12,967 nucleotides of DNA from contig CAKRSU010000040.1 in NCBI GenBank assembly GCA_934401755.1, forward strand, positions 1 through 12,967, read 5' to 3'. The first letter of the stretch is position 1. The number at the start of each line of letters is the position of its first letter. The position numbers were made by a program, and so were the translations under genes. Origin of the DNA: an uncultured Oxalobacter sp. Lineage in GTDB: Bacteria > Pseudomonadota > Gammaproteobacteria > Burkholderiales > Burkholderiaceae_D. The notes below the pieces were generated by a model. It saw only the letters and a list, made by a program, of their open reading frames with translations. It was not told the DNA's origin and searched no databases. This document shows positions 1-8,117 of this stretch, piece by piece.

Positions 1-155
1 CATACAAAGCGCTAAGCTAAGTAGAACTTAGAACTTATGAGTAATACCGAATTGGAGGCCAGTAACCTTATCGGAATGATCGCCAAAGATCTTAGCAGCC
101 TGCTTGTCATCATCCCAATCAGTATAAGCAGCAATACCGTAGAGAGAAGTACGTT
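1..155. repeat. Left copy of a 155-bp identical terminal direct repeat
   Basis: These 155 bases are repeated without a mismatch at 12813-12967, which is exactly the right edge of the window. The repeat holds the sequence just downstream of a porin stop codon (1-27) and the last 42 or so codons of the porin. The same segment in the complete porin (from 10150) differs at several bases, for example at position 11 and in the variable codon near the C-terminus. The two ends therefore match each other better than either matches the expressed gene. It may be a second genomic copy or a sign of contig closure or repeat-limited assembly. Confidence 0.9.
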
Positions 156-830
156 TAGAGAGATTGTAGGTATAGCCAATAGCAACCTTCCAAGCATCAG
201 CATCAACGTTGGAGAAAGCACCGCCGTTGCCATTACCTTCAACGGAGAGCCACTGAGCAGAAGCATTCAAACGACCAGGGCCAACCTTCCATTCAACACC
301 GAGTAAAGCCTGCTGTTCATCTAAAGAATTATAACCATGATCAGTTACGTTACCGTTTTGATCTTTTTTAGACCAAGTCCAATCTTTAGCATATCCTTCA
401 GCACCGCCCTTATCATGAGTAGCCTGATACAAAGCTTCCAACTTAACAGTATCCCAGCTATAGCTAACACCAACATTCCAGAGAGAAGAACGATTAGAAT
501 CAGCTAAGACCTGATAGTTAGCAGTCGCAGCAAAACCGCCGTTCTTATAGTTCAGGCCTAAAGCATAACCATCGTTATCAAAGCCGTTGGATTTACCCGA
601 TGAAACTGGATGACCTTCAGCTTGACGAACCAAATAACCGTCAACATTACGAGAAGAGCCATTCATATTGCCGCCCAGCGCATAAGAAGCACTGAAACTA
701 AAGCCGTAATAATCGAGAGAATCGAAGCGGATCATATTATCCTGACGGACACCACGCTGAGTGGAATCAATCATAGCGCCGACGCCATACTGATAGAAAG
801 GATCGAACTTACGGATATTTTCAGTAGTGA
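28..830 (-). pseudogene. 5'-truncated porin copy, probable silent cassette 1
   Basis: This reading frame matches the complete porin at 10177-11286 from its residue 115 (TENIRKFD) to the C-terminal HKF, about 265 residues. It lacks the signal peptide, the first 114 residues, a promoter and a ribosome binding site, so a normal outer-membrane product cannot be made. The frame is open throughout. DNA identity to the complete gene is very high in places: positions 671-813 equal 10790-10932 without mismatch. Short segments differ with in-frame length changes. One is after SSR, with NVDGYLVRQAEGHPVSS here. Another is after EGYAK, with DWTWSKKDQNGNVTDHG here. Single differences are FSNV before DADAWK and H in IFGDHSDK. 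Homology stops at about 827-830, where the U-tract of the metY terminator begins; residues upstream in the same frame are translated terminator and intergenic DNA. I infer a donor cassette; a simple truncated paralogue is the alternative. Confidence 0.8.
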
Positions 831-864
831 AAAGAAAAGGCAGCCTAAAATCTAGGACTGCCTT
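831..864 (-). terminator. Rho-independent terminator of metY
   Basis: Read on the minus strand, arm AAGGCAGTCCTA pairs with TAGGCTGCCTT (one bulged base) around a short loop, and the hairpin is followed by TTTTCTTT. It lies 25 bases after the metY stop codon. The end of its U-tract coincides with the point where porin cassette 1 begins. Confidence 0.85.
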
Positions 865-889
865 AACTGATTTAAATATTTTATTGGTA

Positions 890-2176
890 TTAAGCAACAG
901 CAAGTGCTTGATCTAAATCTGCTAAAAGGTCGTCAATATTTTCAATACCGACAGATAAGCGAATCATATCTTCACTAACACCTGCTTTTGCAAGTTCTTC
1001 TGTACTGAGTTGGCGATGTGTTGTTGATGCTGAATGAGTAATCAATGAACGGGTATCACCAATATTAACTAATCGAGTAAAGAGTTTGACGGCATCTAAT
1101 ACTTTTGCACCTGCTTCGCGAGGAGAAACCCCTGCTGACGGTTTCACGCCAAATGATAGGATACTTGGCGATTTGCCGCCCATGTATTTCTGGCAAAGCG
1201 CATGATCACGATGGTTTTCAAGGGCTGCACAGTTCACCCAAGAGACCTTTGGATGGTTACTTAAGAATTTGGCAATCGCTAGCGCATTTTCTGCAGCACG
1301 ATCCGCACGAAGAGGGAGTGTTTCGATACCTTGCAAGATGAACCATGCATTCATTGGAGAAAGCGCGCCTCCCGTGCAACGTAATGGGACAACACGGGCT
1401 CGAGCAATATAAGCGCCTTTGCCAAATACGTCAGTGTAGACAACACCATGATAAGAGACATCAGGTTCTTGCAGACGACGGAAACGTTTGGGATCACAAG
1501 TCCAGTCGAAATTACCACTATCAACAATAGCACCACCTAAGCTATTAGCGTGACCAGCCATAGCTTTAGTTAAAGCATGAACAACAATATCAGCACCAAA
1601 TTCAATGGGACGGCAGTGATAAGGGGTCGCTACCGTATTATCGACAATGAGTGGGATATTGTGAGCGTGAGCAATTTTTGCCAGTTTTTCAATATCAGTA
1701 ATATTGCCTAAAGGGTTTCCAACAGATTCGCAATAAATTGCTTTTGTATTTTCGTCAATACGGGCAGTGAAATCGTCTTCTTTTAAAGGATCTGCAAAAC
1801 GAACTTCTAATCCATACTGAGGCAACGTATGTGCAAATAAGTTGTAGCTTCCTCCATATAATGTTGAAGAGGCAATAATATTGTCCCCAGACTCTGCAAT
1901 AGTCATAATGGAATAAAGGATTGCAGTCATGCCTGAAGAAACAACTAAAGCTCCAATGCCGCCTTCTAATGCAGTAACCCGTTTTTCCAAAATATCGTTC
2001 GTTGGATTCATAATACGGGTATAGATATTGCCTGGTACCTTTAAGTCAAATAAATCCGCGCCATGTTGAGCACTGTCGAACGCATAGGATACGGTCTGAT
2101 AAATAGGAACAGTTACTGATTTTGTAACGGGATCCGGTGTATAACCGGCATGAACAGCTAAAGTTTCAAATTTCAT
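890..2176 (-). CDS. metY: O-acetylhomoserine sulfhydrylase (PLP-dependent, Cys/Met metabolism family)
   Basis: The product is 428 residues, the usual length for the family. It should make homocysteine from O-acetylhomoserine and sulfide (direct sulfhydrylation) in the cytoplasm. The start MKFETLAVHAGYTPD is the conserved N-terminus. The frame stays open upstream to 2251, but those residues do not look like family sequence and would overlap the promoter, so I use the ATG at 2176. Visible features are the substrate/PLP region YTRIMNPTND (residues 52-61), SSGMTA (80-85), the PLP aspartate in VDNTVATPY (178-186), and ALTKAMAGH (201-209), where K204 is the expected Schiff-base lysine. The C-terminal SLITHSASTTH (377-387) fits the alpha-carboxylate binding region. 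No strong Shine-Dalgarno is seen. A TATAAT -10 box and its own terminator suggest a single-gene transcript. The close relative cystathionine gamma-synthase is less likely on length and sequence. Confidence 0.9.
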   Translation of the reverse strand: MKFETLAVHAGYTPDPVTKSVTVPIYQTVSYAFDSAQHGADLFDLKVPGNIYTRIMNPTNDILEKRVTALEGGIGALVVSSGMTAILYSIMTIAESGDNIIASSTLYGGSYNLFAHTLPQYGLEVRFADPLKEDDFTARIDENTKAIYCESVGNPLGNITDIEKLAKIAHAHNIPLIVDNTVATPYHCRPIEFGADIVVHALTKAMAGHANSLGGAIVDSGNFDWTCDPKRFRRLQEPDVSYHGVVYTDVFGKGAYIARARVVPLRCTGGALSPMNAWFILQGIETLPLRADRAAENALAIAKFLSNHPKVSWVNCAALENHRDHALCQKYMGGKSPSILSFGVKPSAGVSPREAGAKVLDAVKLFTRLVNIGDTRSLITHSASTTHRQLSTEELAKAGVSEDMIRLSVGIENIDDLLADLDQALAVA

Positions 2177-2207
2177 TGTACATATAAGAAAGATTGATGA
2201 AGAGCCC

Positions 2208-2213
2208 ATTATA
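2208..2213 (-). promoter_or_regulatory. Probable -10 box of the metY promoter
   Basis: TATAAT followed by G on the minus strand, 31 bases before the metY start, would give a leader of about 25 nt. No good -35 hexamer is seen at 16-18 bases. A TTGACT lies 25 bases upstream, which is too far for normal spacing. The box is between the fdhD stop and metY, so metY may also receive read-through from modE-fdhD. Confidence 0.5.
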
Positions 2214-2251
2214 CTGCGGATTATTGGGACTTCAGGGGAGTCAAATTCCAT

Positions 2252-3055
2252 TTAGCCAATGCGTTGATGAGTATCTGCGTAAATCGTGTAATTATCTTGT
2301 CGGACAAAACCGAGTAATAATAAGCCTGCTTGTTGTGCCATACGAATGGCTAAAGCCGTTGGAGCTGAAATAGCGGCCAGTGCAGGTATTTTAGCGAGTA
2401 CGCATTTTTGAACCATTTCATAACTTGCACGACTGGTGACAAGAACAATACCTTGTGTTTTATCAATATGATGACGACTTAATGTTCCAATGAGCTTGTC
2501 TAAAGCATTATGTCGTCCAACATCTTCGCGGATATCAATGAGTGTTCCTGAACGATCTAGCCAAGCTGCAGCATGTGTTGCACCAGTTTGTTGCTTAAGA
2601 TACTGCTTTGCTTGCATTTTTGAAAAACCATTCAAAATGGTTGGGATAGAAAAAGTAGCCGTTGATGTTAATTTAGGGAGTATTTTAACGGCCTGAGCAA
2701 GGGAATCCGTGCCGCAAAGGCCGCATCCCGTTCTGCCGGCTAGGTTACGGCGACGTTCTTTTAGATGATTAAATTGAGCACTAGCTATTTCAATTTCGAT
2801 GCGAATACCATTAAAGGCTTCCTCAATATCAATACCATAGATGTCATGAATAGAAGGCACAATACCTTCTGTGAGTGAAAAACCAATGGCAAAATCTTCT
2901 AAATCAGCGGGTGTTGCTAGCATTACCGCATGAGAAATCCCATTATAGATCAGTGCAATTGGCACTTCTTCTGCAATAACGTCTGTTGTTTGCTGTCGTG
3001 TTTCTTTGTTTCCGCGTTGAATCGGCAAAGCAATTGACGGATGGTATTTTTCCAT
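2252..3055 (-). CDS. fdhD: Formate dehydrogenase accessory sulfurtransferase FdhD
   Basis: This 267-residue cytoplasmic protein belongs to the FdhD family, which passes sulfur from a cysteine desulfurase to the molybdenum cofactor before its insertion into formate dehydrogenase. The hallmark CGLCG is at residues 111-115 (C111 and C114 form the CxxC loop), preceded by LAGRTG. Other family blocks are EEVPIALIYNG (29-39), the DLEDFAIGFSLTEGI stretch (51-65), REDVGRHNALDKLIG and VTSRASYEMVQKC. Start: ATG at 3055, 14 bases after the modE stop; no clear Shine-Dalgarno is visible, so translation may be coupled to modE. Co-transcription with modE and divergence from modABC tie it to molybdenum use. 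No formate dehydrogenase structural gene is in the window. Confidence 0.93.
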   Translation of the reverse strand: MEKYHPSIALPIQRGNKETRQQTTDVIAEEVPIALIYNGISHAVMLATPADLEDFAIGFSLTEGIVPSIHDIYGIDIEEAFNGIRIEIEIASAQFNHLKERRRNLAGRTGCGLCGTDSLAQAVKILPKLTSTATFSIPTILNGFSKMQAKQYLKQQTGATHAAAWLDRSGTLIDIREDVGRHNALDKLIGTLSRHHIDKTQGIVLVTSRASYEMVQKCVLAKIPALAAISAPTALAIRMAQQAGLLLLGFVRQDNYTIYADTHQRIG

Positions 3056-3069
3056 AAAGTAAGCGTTTT

Positions 3070-3837
3070 TTATGGCAAGACAACGACAACAGACGATTCA
3101 TCAACTGTTGCATAAACATGGTCACCAATATCGAAATGTTTGCCCGAATTTGCAAAACCGACCATTTGTAAACCAGGTTGCAATTCCATTGTTACTTCAT
3201 CGCCACTATCACCGCGTGAGATACGACTGACAGTTCCTTGTAAGCGATTGGTTCGAGTCATACTTTCTGCAGTGTCATTGTCAAATATATGAACAGCCAT
3301 CGCTTTAAACATAGCAACAACGGAGAGGCCCGCTTCGAGCCCAAGTAATTCAGCACTGGTACGAGTAATACGGGAGACAATCCCTGGAATTTTGTCTTCG
3401 ATAGCTAAACAGACACGAACAATTTGTCCGTTCATTTTAAGTCCCGTGACGTGGCATGGGAGATAATTGCGCATACTGGTACGAATTGTTAATGATGATA
3501 CTCGACGTGGTTGTCGGTCATTATTATCTTGCGTGAAATGATGTAAAACATCATGCTGCTTTTCAGCAAGGATATCGGCCATTTCCAATAATCGGTGACC
3601 TTCTCCTGTGAGTTTTGCCCCACCACCGCCAACGCCACCCACAACTTTTTCAACGAGAGTTACCCCCGTTAAGTTGGTTAAGGTATCAATAGCTTGCCAA
3701 GCTGCTTTATAACTGATGCCAGTTTCACGGGCCGCTTTAGAGATGGAACCTGTTTCATCAATTCTGCGTAAGACTTCAATGCGTTTGTCAGCGACTGTGT
3801 TACTAAATGCTTTCACTAAAGAAGCTGAATCTCCCAT
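3070..3837 (-). CDS. modE: Molybdate-responsive transcriptional regulator ModE
   Basis: The 255-residue protein has the full two-part ModE layout. An N-terminal winged helix-turn-helix is seen at about residues 16-95, with the helix region SISKAARETGISYKAAWQAI and the glycine-rich wing VGGVGGGGAKLT. Two C-terminal molybdate-binding TOBE/Mop domains follow, at about 122-188 (from SMRNYLPCHVTGLKMNG to the region after LLGLEAG) and 197-255 (starting NRLQGTVSRISRGDSGDE). With molybdate bound, ModE usually represses modABC. The start ATG at 3837 has AAAGGAG eight bases upstream. The gene is divergent from modA across about 124 bp that hold a ModE-type operator, and it appears to form an operon with fdhD. 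Confidence 0.93.
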   Translation of the reverse strand: MGDSASLVKAFSNTVADKRIEVLRRIDETGSISKAARETGISYKAAWQAIDTLTNLTGVTLVEKVVGGVGGGGAKLTGEGHRLLEMADILAEKQHDVLHHFTQDNNDRQPRRVSSLTIRTSMRNYLPCHVTGLKMNGQIVRVCLAIEDKIPGIVSRITRTSAELLGLEAGLSVVAMFKAMAVHIFDNDTAESMTRTNRLQGTVSRISRGDSGDEVTMELQPGLQMVGFANSGKHFDIGDHVYATVDESSVVVVLP

Positions 3838-3898
3838 CTCATGTTCTCCTTTAAATCTTAAGGTTTATTATTTTAAACGATTCTTCAATAATTCTTCC

Positions 3899-3928
3899 TT
3901 AACATCCGATGAAAAACGGTGATACAAT
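3899..3928 (+). promoter_or_regulatory. Promoter of modABC
   Basis: TTAACA (3899-3904) and TACAAT (3923-3928) are separated by 18 bases. Transcription would start at about 3935, inside the ModE-type operator that begins right after the -10 box. Confidence 0.65.
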
Positions 3929-3951
3929 CGCTATTCTTATCACGAATAACG
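3929..3951 (+). promoter_or_regulatory. ModE operator (molybdate-responsive repressor site)
   Basis: Imperfect inverted repeat CGCTATTC-N7-GAATAACG: seven of eight arm positions are symmetric. It resembles the Enterobacteria ModE box, two 8-bp arms of the type CGNTATNT and ANATANCG around a 7-8 bp spacer. It abuts the -10 box, covers the predicted start site and its last base is the first base of the modA Shine-Dalgarno GGAG (3951-3954). Bound ModE should block modA transcription. modE lies next to it on the opposite strand. Confidence 0.75.
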
Positions 3952-3961
3952 GAGCGTTCTT

Positions 3962-4726
3962 ATGTTCAAAACATTTAAAATGCCTAAAATCCTTGTTGGT
4001 TTATTAATGATGGCGGCTGCGATGGCAGCATCTGCAGAAAATGTCAGTGTTGCTGTTGCTGCTAACTTTAAAGAACCTTTGCAGGAGATTGCTGCGAAAT
4101 TCCAGCATGCGACAGGTCATACCGTTTCAATTTCTTCAGAATCTAGTGGCAAGATTGTATCTCAGATCAAGAATGGGGCTTCTTATGATATCTTTTTGTC
4201 TGCAGATGAAACCAAGCCGATTAAATTGGAAAAAGAAGGAGCGATTGTTCCAGGATCTCGTTTTACCTATGCAATTGGTAAGTTAGCATTATGGTCTGCT
4301 AAACCTAATTATGTTGATAGCAAAGGATATGTTTTAAAAACAGGATCTTACAGCCATGTTGCAATTGCTGATCCTAAATTGGCCCCATATGGATTAGCAG
4401 CTATTCAGACTTTGCAAAAATTAGGATTATCTTCTGTTGTTAATGACAAGTTGGTTGTTGGTAAGAATATTGGAACAACATTTGGTTATATTCAAACGGG
4501 TAATGCCGAACTTGGTTTTGTTGCCTTATCTCAGATTTATAAAAATGGTAAATTGACGCATGGCGGCTCTTATTGGCAAGTTCCAAGCAGCTATTACAAA
4601 CCAATTCGTCAAGATGCTGTTTTATTGCTAGCTGGACAACATAATGCTGCTGCGGTTGCTTTGATGAAATATTTGAAGTCTCCTGCTGCTCATAAAGTTA
4701 TGAAGGCTTACGGCTATTCTTATTAA
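3962..4726 (+). CDS. modA: Molybdate ABC transporter, periplasmic binding protein ModA
   Basis: This 254-residue precursor binds molybdate (and usually tungstate) in the periplasm and delivers it to ModBC. A signal peptide spans residues 1-25 (basic start, hydrophobic ILVGLLMMAAAMAA, cleavage after ASA). The mature protein starts ENVSVAVAANFKEPLQEIA, the family start with the first oxyanion-loop residues. Further family motifs are ISSESSGKIVSQI (57-69), GASYDIFLSADE (72-83) and IADPKLAPYGLAA. The late segment TTFGYIQTGNAELGFVALSQ fits the second binding lobe. The ATG at 3962 follows GGAG with a 7-base spacing. It is the first gene of modABC and should be repressed through the ModE box just upstream. 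modB follows after 13 bases. Confidence 0.95.
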   Translation: MFKTFKMPKILVGLLMMAAAMAASAENVSVAVAANFKEPLQEIAAKFQHATGHTVSISSESSGKIVSQIKNGASYDIFLSADETKPIKLEKEGAIVPGSRFTYAIGKLALWSAKPNYVDSKGYVLKTGSYSHVAIADPKLAPYGLAAIQTLQKLGLSSVVNDKLVVGKNIGTTFGYIQTGNAELGFVALSQIYKNGKLTHGGSYWQVPSSYYKPIRQDAVLLLAGQHNAAAVALMKYLKSPAAHKVMKAYGYSY

Positions 4727-4739
4727 ATAGGAGGATAAG

Positions 4740-5411
4740 ATGCTAGGGGTTGATTGGTCTGCTGTCATTTTGACTTTGAAGCTGGCAACACTAACAACGC
4801 TAGTTTTATTAGTGATAGCAACACCATTAGCCTGGCATCTATCACATACTCGTGGTTGGTGGCGGGCCCCGATTAATGCTGTTGTTAATTTGCCATTTGT
4901 ATTACCACCCACGGTATTAGGTTTTTATTTGCTCGTTTTAATGGGACCTAATGGCCCCGTAGGACAGATTTGTGATCAATTAGGAATTCCTCGATTACCA
5001 TTTACTTTTCGAGGTTTATTAATTGCTTCTGTTATTTATTCGCTCCCATTTGTTGTGCAGCCCCTTCAAAATATGTTTATGGCTATTGGAAAAGGGCCTA
5101 TTGAAGCAGCAGCAACATTACGTGCATCGCCTTGGGATACTTTTTTTTCAGTCATTGTGCCATTGGCACGTCCTGCTTATTTAACGGCAATTGTGATGGG
5201 ATTTGCTCATACCGTTGGAGAGTTTGGGGTTGTTATGATGATTGGTGGCGATATTCCAGATGAAACTCGTGTGCTATCTGTTACGATTTATGATCATGTT
5301 GAATCGCTGGAATTTATGCAAGCACATTATCTTTCGGCAGGGTTATTAGTTTTTTCTTTTGTCGTATTGGCGCTTTTATATATGTTCAACCCAGATAAAC
5401 GTCGTTCATGA
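4740..5411 (+). CDS. modB: Molybdate ABC transporter permease ModB
   Basis: This 223-residue inner-membrane protein forms the molybdate channel, probably as a homodimer bound to ModC. It has about five hydrophobic segments, starting at roughly residues 10, 45, 93, 145 and 198. The ABC-permease cytoplasmic coupling motif [20 protein letters not shown] begins at residue 122, and the ModB block [17 protein letters not shown] (157-173) with [12 protein letters not shown] follows. Length and layout are normal. The ATG at 4740 has a strong AGGAGG five bases upstream. Its stop overlaps the modC start by four bases (ATGA), so modB and modC are translationally coupled. Confidence 0.95.
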   Translation: MLGVDWSAVILTLKLATLTTLVLLVIATPLAWHLSHTRGWWRAPINAVVNLPFVLPPTVLGFYLLVLMGPNGPVGQICDQLGIPRLPFTFRGLLIASVIYSLPFVVQPLQNMFMAIGKGPIEAAATLRASPWDTFFSVIVPLARPAYLTAIVMGFAHTVGEFGVVMMIGGDIPDETRVLSVTIYDHVESLEFMQAHYLSAGLLVFSFVVLALLYMFNPDKRRS

Positions 5412-6484
5412 ACTGTTTGAAATTTAAAGGGACAGTAACATTCCCGAGCTATCAACTTGTATTTGATTTAGTGTTGCCAGGCACTGGCGTGACCGCATTT
5501 TTTGGGGAGTCTGGTGCTGGAAAATCGACATTATTACGGACAGTAGCTGGATTAGAGCGCCCTAAAGATGGGTTAATTTGCATCAAAGATGATGTTTGGC
5601 AAAATGATGCGGAAAACATTTTTGTTCCCACTTATCGTCGTTCATTGGGGTTTGTTTTTCAAGATGCGCGTTTATTTCCTCATTTAAATGTGACTAAGAA
5701 TTTGGCTTTCGGCATGAAACGTGTCAAGGAGGCCAAAAAGCAGATTCCGTTAGAAGATGTTGTTGAGTTATTAGGTATTGGACATTTACTAAATCGTATG
5801 CCTGAGACACTTTCCGGCGGGGAACGACAGCGTGTATCGATTGCACGGGCTTTAGCAACAGGTCCTGATATTTTGTTAATGGATGAACCTTTAGCAGCCC
5901 TTGACTTAAAACGTAAGCAAGAAATTTTACCTTATTTGCACCGTTTAAATGCGGAGCTTAATATTCCTATTTTATATGTCAGTCATTCATTAGAGGAAGT
6001 GGCTGCATTAGCAGATCATTTGGTGTTAATTCAGCGTGGGCAAATTATGGCTTCAGGTTTAGCATCAGAGTTGCTGACTCGTCTTGATCTTCCTTTAGCA
6101 CATTACGATATCGCAGCAGCAGTCGTGACAGGTACCATTATTGAGCAAGATACAGAATTTCAACTGAGTACGTTTGAATTTAATGGAGGACAACTCTTTT
6201 TGCCTTCGACGGCTTATCAGATTGGTCAATCTGTGCGGTTGCGTGTGCAGGCAAAAGATGTCAGTTTATCGATTGATTCCCCCGGAAAATCCAGTATTTT
6301 AAATAGTATTCAAGCAAAAGTGGTGGCTATGTCAGATAGCGGGGATGGTCAGGTATTAGTCGAATTAGATGCAAAAGGAACTCATTTATTATCTCGAATT
6401 ACTCGCAAATCAGTTTCAGTATTAGGACTTGAGCCTGGGAAAGTTGTTTATGCTCAAGTTAAAGGAATTGCAGTTACTGAGTAA
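5408..6484 (+). CDS. modC: Molybdate ABC transporter ATP-binding protein ModC
   Basis: This 358-residue cytoplasmic ATPase powers molybdate import. Motifs occur in order: Walker [10 protein letters not shown] (33-41), Q-loop FQDARLFPH (Q85), signature LSGGERQR (135-142), Walker B ILLMDEP (155-161), D-loop AALD and switch histidine in VSHSLEE (H193). After about residue 230 comes the regulatory C-terminal half, with a TOBE/Mop domain at about 290-355 ([39 protein letters not shown]) that resembles those of ModE and may sense molybdate. The start overlaps the modB stop; no independent Shine-Dalgarno is obvious. The last 11 bases overlap tail to tail with the converging gene at 6474-7253. Confidence 0.95.
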   Translation: MNCLKFKGTVTFPSYQLVFDLVLPGTGVTAFFGESGAGKSTLLRTVAGLERPKDGLICIKDDVWQNDAENIFVPTYRRSLGFVFQDARLFPHLNVTKNLAFGMKRVKEAKKQIPLEDVVELLGIGHLLNRMPETLSGGERQRVSIARALATGPDILLMDEPLAALDLKRKQEILPYLHRLNAELNIPILYVSHSLEEVAALADHLVLIQRGQIMASGLASELLTRLDLPLAHYDIAAAVVTGTIIEQDTEFQLSTFEFNGGQLFLPSTAYQIGQSVRLRVQAKDVSLSIDSPGKSSILNSIQAKVVAMSDSGDGQVLVELDAKGTHLLSRITRKSVSVLGLEPGKVVYAQVKGIAVTE

Positions 6485-7253
6485 AGGTTTGTTCCATCCA
6501 AGCATATAAGCCATTAACCCAATGAGTTGCTTTTAAGCGAGTTTCATGTCGTATTGTTTCTGCTTTTTTATAAAGTGTTTCAAAGTCAATAGCAGGGGAT
6601 TGTTGAAAAGCCATAGCAACAGTATTGCCTCCGTCTACTTCTGGTAACCAAACAACAGCATCAAAACATGCTTGCATATTTGCAATAGTTTGACGTTGAT
6701 TGGCTTGTTCTCCAAAGATATTAATGATAAGGATCCCTTGAGGAGATAGGATATTGGCGCATTGTTGAAAAAATGAAATTGAGTCAAAAACAGGCGCTTG
6801 TGCTTGATCATCATAAAGATCAATCTGCAAAATATCGATTTGCTTTTTTCCTTGCCATGAACTCAACACGTCTATCGCATCGGCTTGGATAACGGTAAGT
6901 CGATTGTTATTGTCGGGTAAATGAAAAACAGTTTTGCAAGCTGCAATAACATTGGGATTGAGTTCAATTGCGGTAATTTGGCTATCTGGAAATACGGCAT
7001 AGCAAAATTTTGTCAAAGATGCCGCTCCTAGTCCGAATTGGACAATATGGCGAGGATGATCATTAAAAAGCATCCATGCCATCATATCTTGAACATAATC
7101 AAAAACAATTTCGGTAGGCTTGGTTAAGCGCATGCCACCTTGAATCCAATCTGTTCCTAGATGAAGGTTCAAAATACCTCGAAATTCTGTCAAAGTAACT
7201 TCTGGGTAATTTTTATCTTGTTGTAAATGACTTAATAAATTTAATGCATTCAT
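6474..7253 (-). CDS. Spermidine-synthase-fold, SAM-dependent transferase-like protein
   Basis: A 259-residue protein with a Rossmann methyltransferase/polyamine synthase fold. It shows the SAM loop VQFGLGAASLTKF (71-83), the acidic residue ending beta-2 in AIELNPNVI (E97), ADAIDVL (124-130) and IDLYDDQAQAP (144-154). The last lies where true spermidine synthases carry the catalytic D-x-x-D-P loop; here the motif is altered. The protein is shorter than typical SpeE, and the N-terminal beta domain is reduced. Similar proteins are often annotated simply as spermidine synthase in Betaproteobacteria; the substrate is unknown to me. No Shine-Dalgarno precedes ATG 7253. Only 46 bases separate its start from porin cassette 2, so its original promoter may have been replaced or lie within the cassette. 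It converges on modC with an 11-base overlap. Confidence 0.7.
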   Translation of the reverse strand: MNALNLLSHLQQDKNYPEVTLTEFRGILNLHLGTDWIQGGMRLTKPTEIVFDYVQDMMAWMLFNDHPRHIVQFGLGAASLTKFCYAVFPDSQITAIELNPNVIAACKTVFHLPDNNNRLTVIQADAIDVLSSWQGKKQIDILQIDLYDDQAQAPVFDSISFFQQCANILSPQGILIINIFGEQANQRQTIANMQACFDAVVWLPEVDGGNTVAMAFQQSPAIDFETLYKKAETIRHETRLKATHWVNGLYAWMEQTFTQ

Positions 7254-7300
7254 TTTTATTGGGTTGTTTTTTTATATGTTGCTAGATCCTGAAAAGAATC

Positions 7301-7786
7301 TTAGAACTTATGAGTAATACCGAATTGGAGGCCAGTAACCTTATCGGAATTATCACCAAAGATTCTAGCAGCCTGCTTGTCATCATCCCAATCAGTATAA
7401 GCAGCAATACCATAGAGAGAAGTACGTTTAGAGAGATTGTAGGTATAACCCACAGCAACCTTCCAAGCATCAGCATCGATGTCGGAGAAAGCACCGCCGT
7501 TACCATTACCTTCAACGGAGAGCCACTGAGCAGAAGCATTCAAGCGACCAGGGCCAACCTTCCATTCAACACCGAGTAAAGCCTGCTGTTCATCCAAAGA
7601 ATTATAGCCATGATAGTTACCAGTTGCGTTGCCATCGTCATCTTTTACAGCTTTAGCCCAAGGTTTAGCGTATCCTTCAAGCCCGCCCTTATCATGAGTA
7701 GCCTGATACAAAGCTTCCAACTTAACAGTATCCCAGCTATAGCTAACACCAACATTCCAGAGAGAAGAACGATTAGAATCAGCTAA
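7301..7786 (-). pseudogene. 5'-truncated porin copy, probable silent cassette 2
   Basis: This frame equals the complete porin from residue 218 (VLADSNRSSLWN) to the terminal HKF, about 162 residues. Signal peptide, N-terminal half, promoter and ribosome binding site are absent. On the 3' side, homology begins at 7300, one base beyond the stop codon; unlike the other copies it has no shared downstream flank. On the 5' side it ends at about 7786 (AGCTAA on the plus strand), 61 bases beyond the end of the TOPRIM fragment. The frame is intact. Its variable segment after EGYAK is PWAKAVKDDDGNATGNYHG, different in sequence and length from both other copies; IFGDNSDK also differs. I infer a partial donor cassette covering only the last variable loops; a deletion remnant is the alternative. 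Confidence 0.78.
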
Positions 7787-7847
7787 AACTATAATAATCA
7801 AAAGAATCGGGAAATTATACTAACAAATAATACATTGAATTCAAATA

Positions 7848-8117
7848 CTATGATTGTTTTGGAAAACTAACGCCTAAATTTGTGTGTCGTTTTAATGAAT
7901 TATTTTTTGTTTGGATGAATGTCCATGTTTCTCTATAGTTTCCCGATACAGCTATTTGAGGATCAACAATAAAAGAGGCAAAGTCTATTTTTCCATTTTG
8001 GCAATTAATTGCAAATTGGATAGAGAGATTTTCTTTGTCAGAGTCAGTTAGATTTAATCTATTGAATAACACATGATCTAAATTGCATGACATATAAAAG
8101 ATATTATATTCCTCCAA
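7848..8117 (-). pseudogene. C-terminal part of the TOPRIM-like protein, split off by a frameshift
   Basis: A frame of about 85 residues beginning around YNIFYMSCNLDHVLFN. It overlaps the end of the upstream gene by 14 bases in the +1 frame. The only start near its beginning is a TTG at 8117, inside a GGAGG-containing stretch but without a properly placed ribosome binding site; the next ATG (8093) would remove conserved-looking sequence. Joining the two frames by restoring one TA unit at about 8103-8107 gives a smooth protein with the junction GGIYNIFYMSCN. I therefore read this as the second half of a single gene of about 225-230 residues rather than a separate gene. Later residues (ASFIVDPQIAVSGNYRETW) match no family I can name. 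Stop TAG at 7848-7850. Confidence 0.6.

Noticed and set aside
12..266. Minus-strand hydrophobic frame repeated at 7282-7539 and 10161-10415
   Set aside because: It is an out-of-frame shadow of the porin coding sequence; its likeness between copies follows from porin identity.
37..306. Plus-strand 89-codon frame starting MSNTELEASNLIG, repeated at 7310-7579 and 10186-10455
   Set aside because: It is antisense to the porin C-terminus in all three copies and is conserved only because the porin is. No ribosome binding site or promoter is seen.
831..903. Coding extension of porin cassette 1 upstream of 830
   Set aside because: These codons are translated metY terminator and intergenic DNA starting at a TTG that overlaps the metY end; there is no homology to the porin N-terminus.
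2177..2251. N-terminal extension of metY from an ATG at 2251
   Set aside because: The extra residues do not look like family sequence, they contain the TATAAT promoter box, and MKFETLAVHAG is the normal family start.
7848..8117. Independent small gene starting at TTG 8117
   Set aside because: No suitable ribosome binding site, no lead-in before a mid-protein-like sequence, and a one-unit TA change joins it smoothly to the upstream frame.
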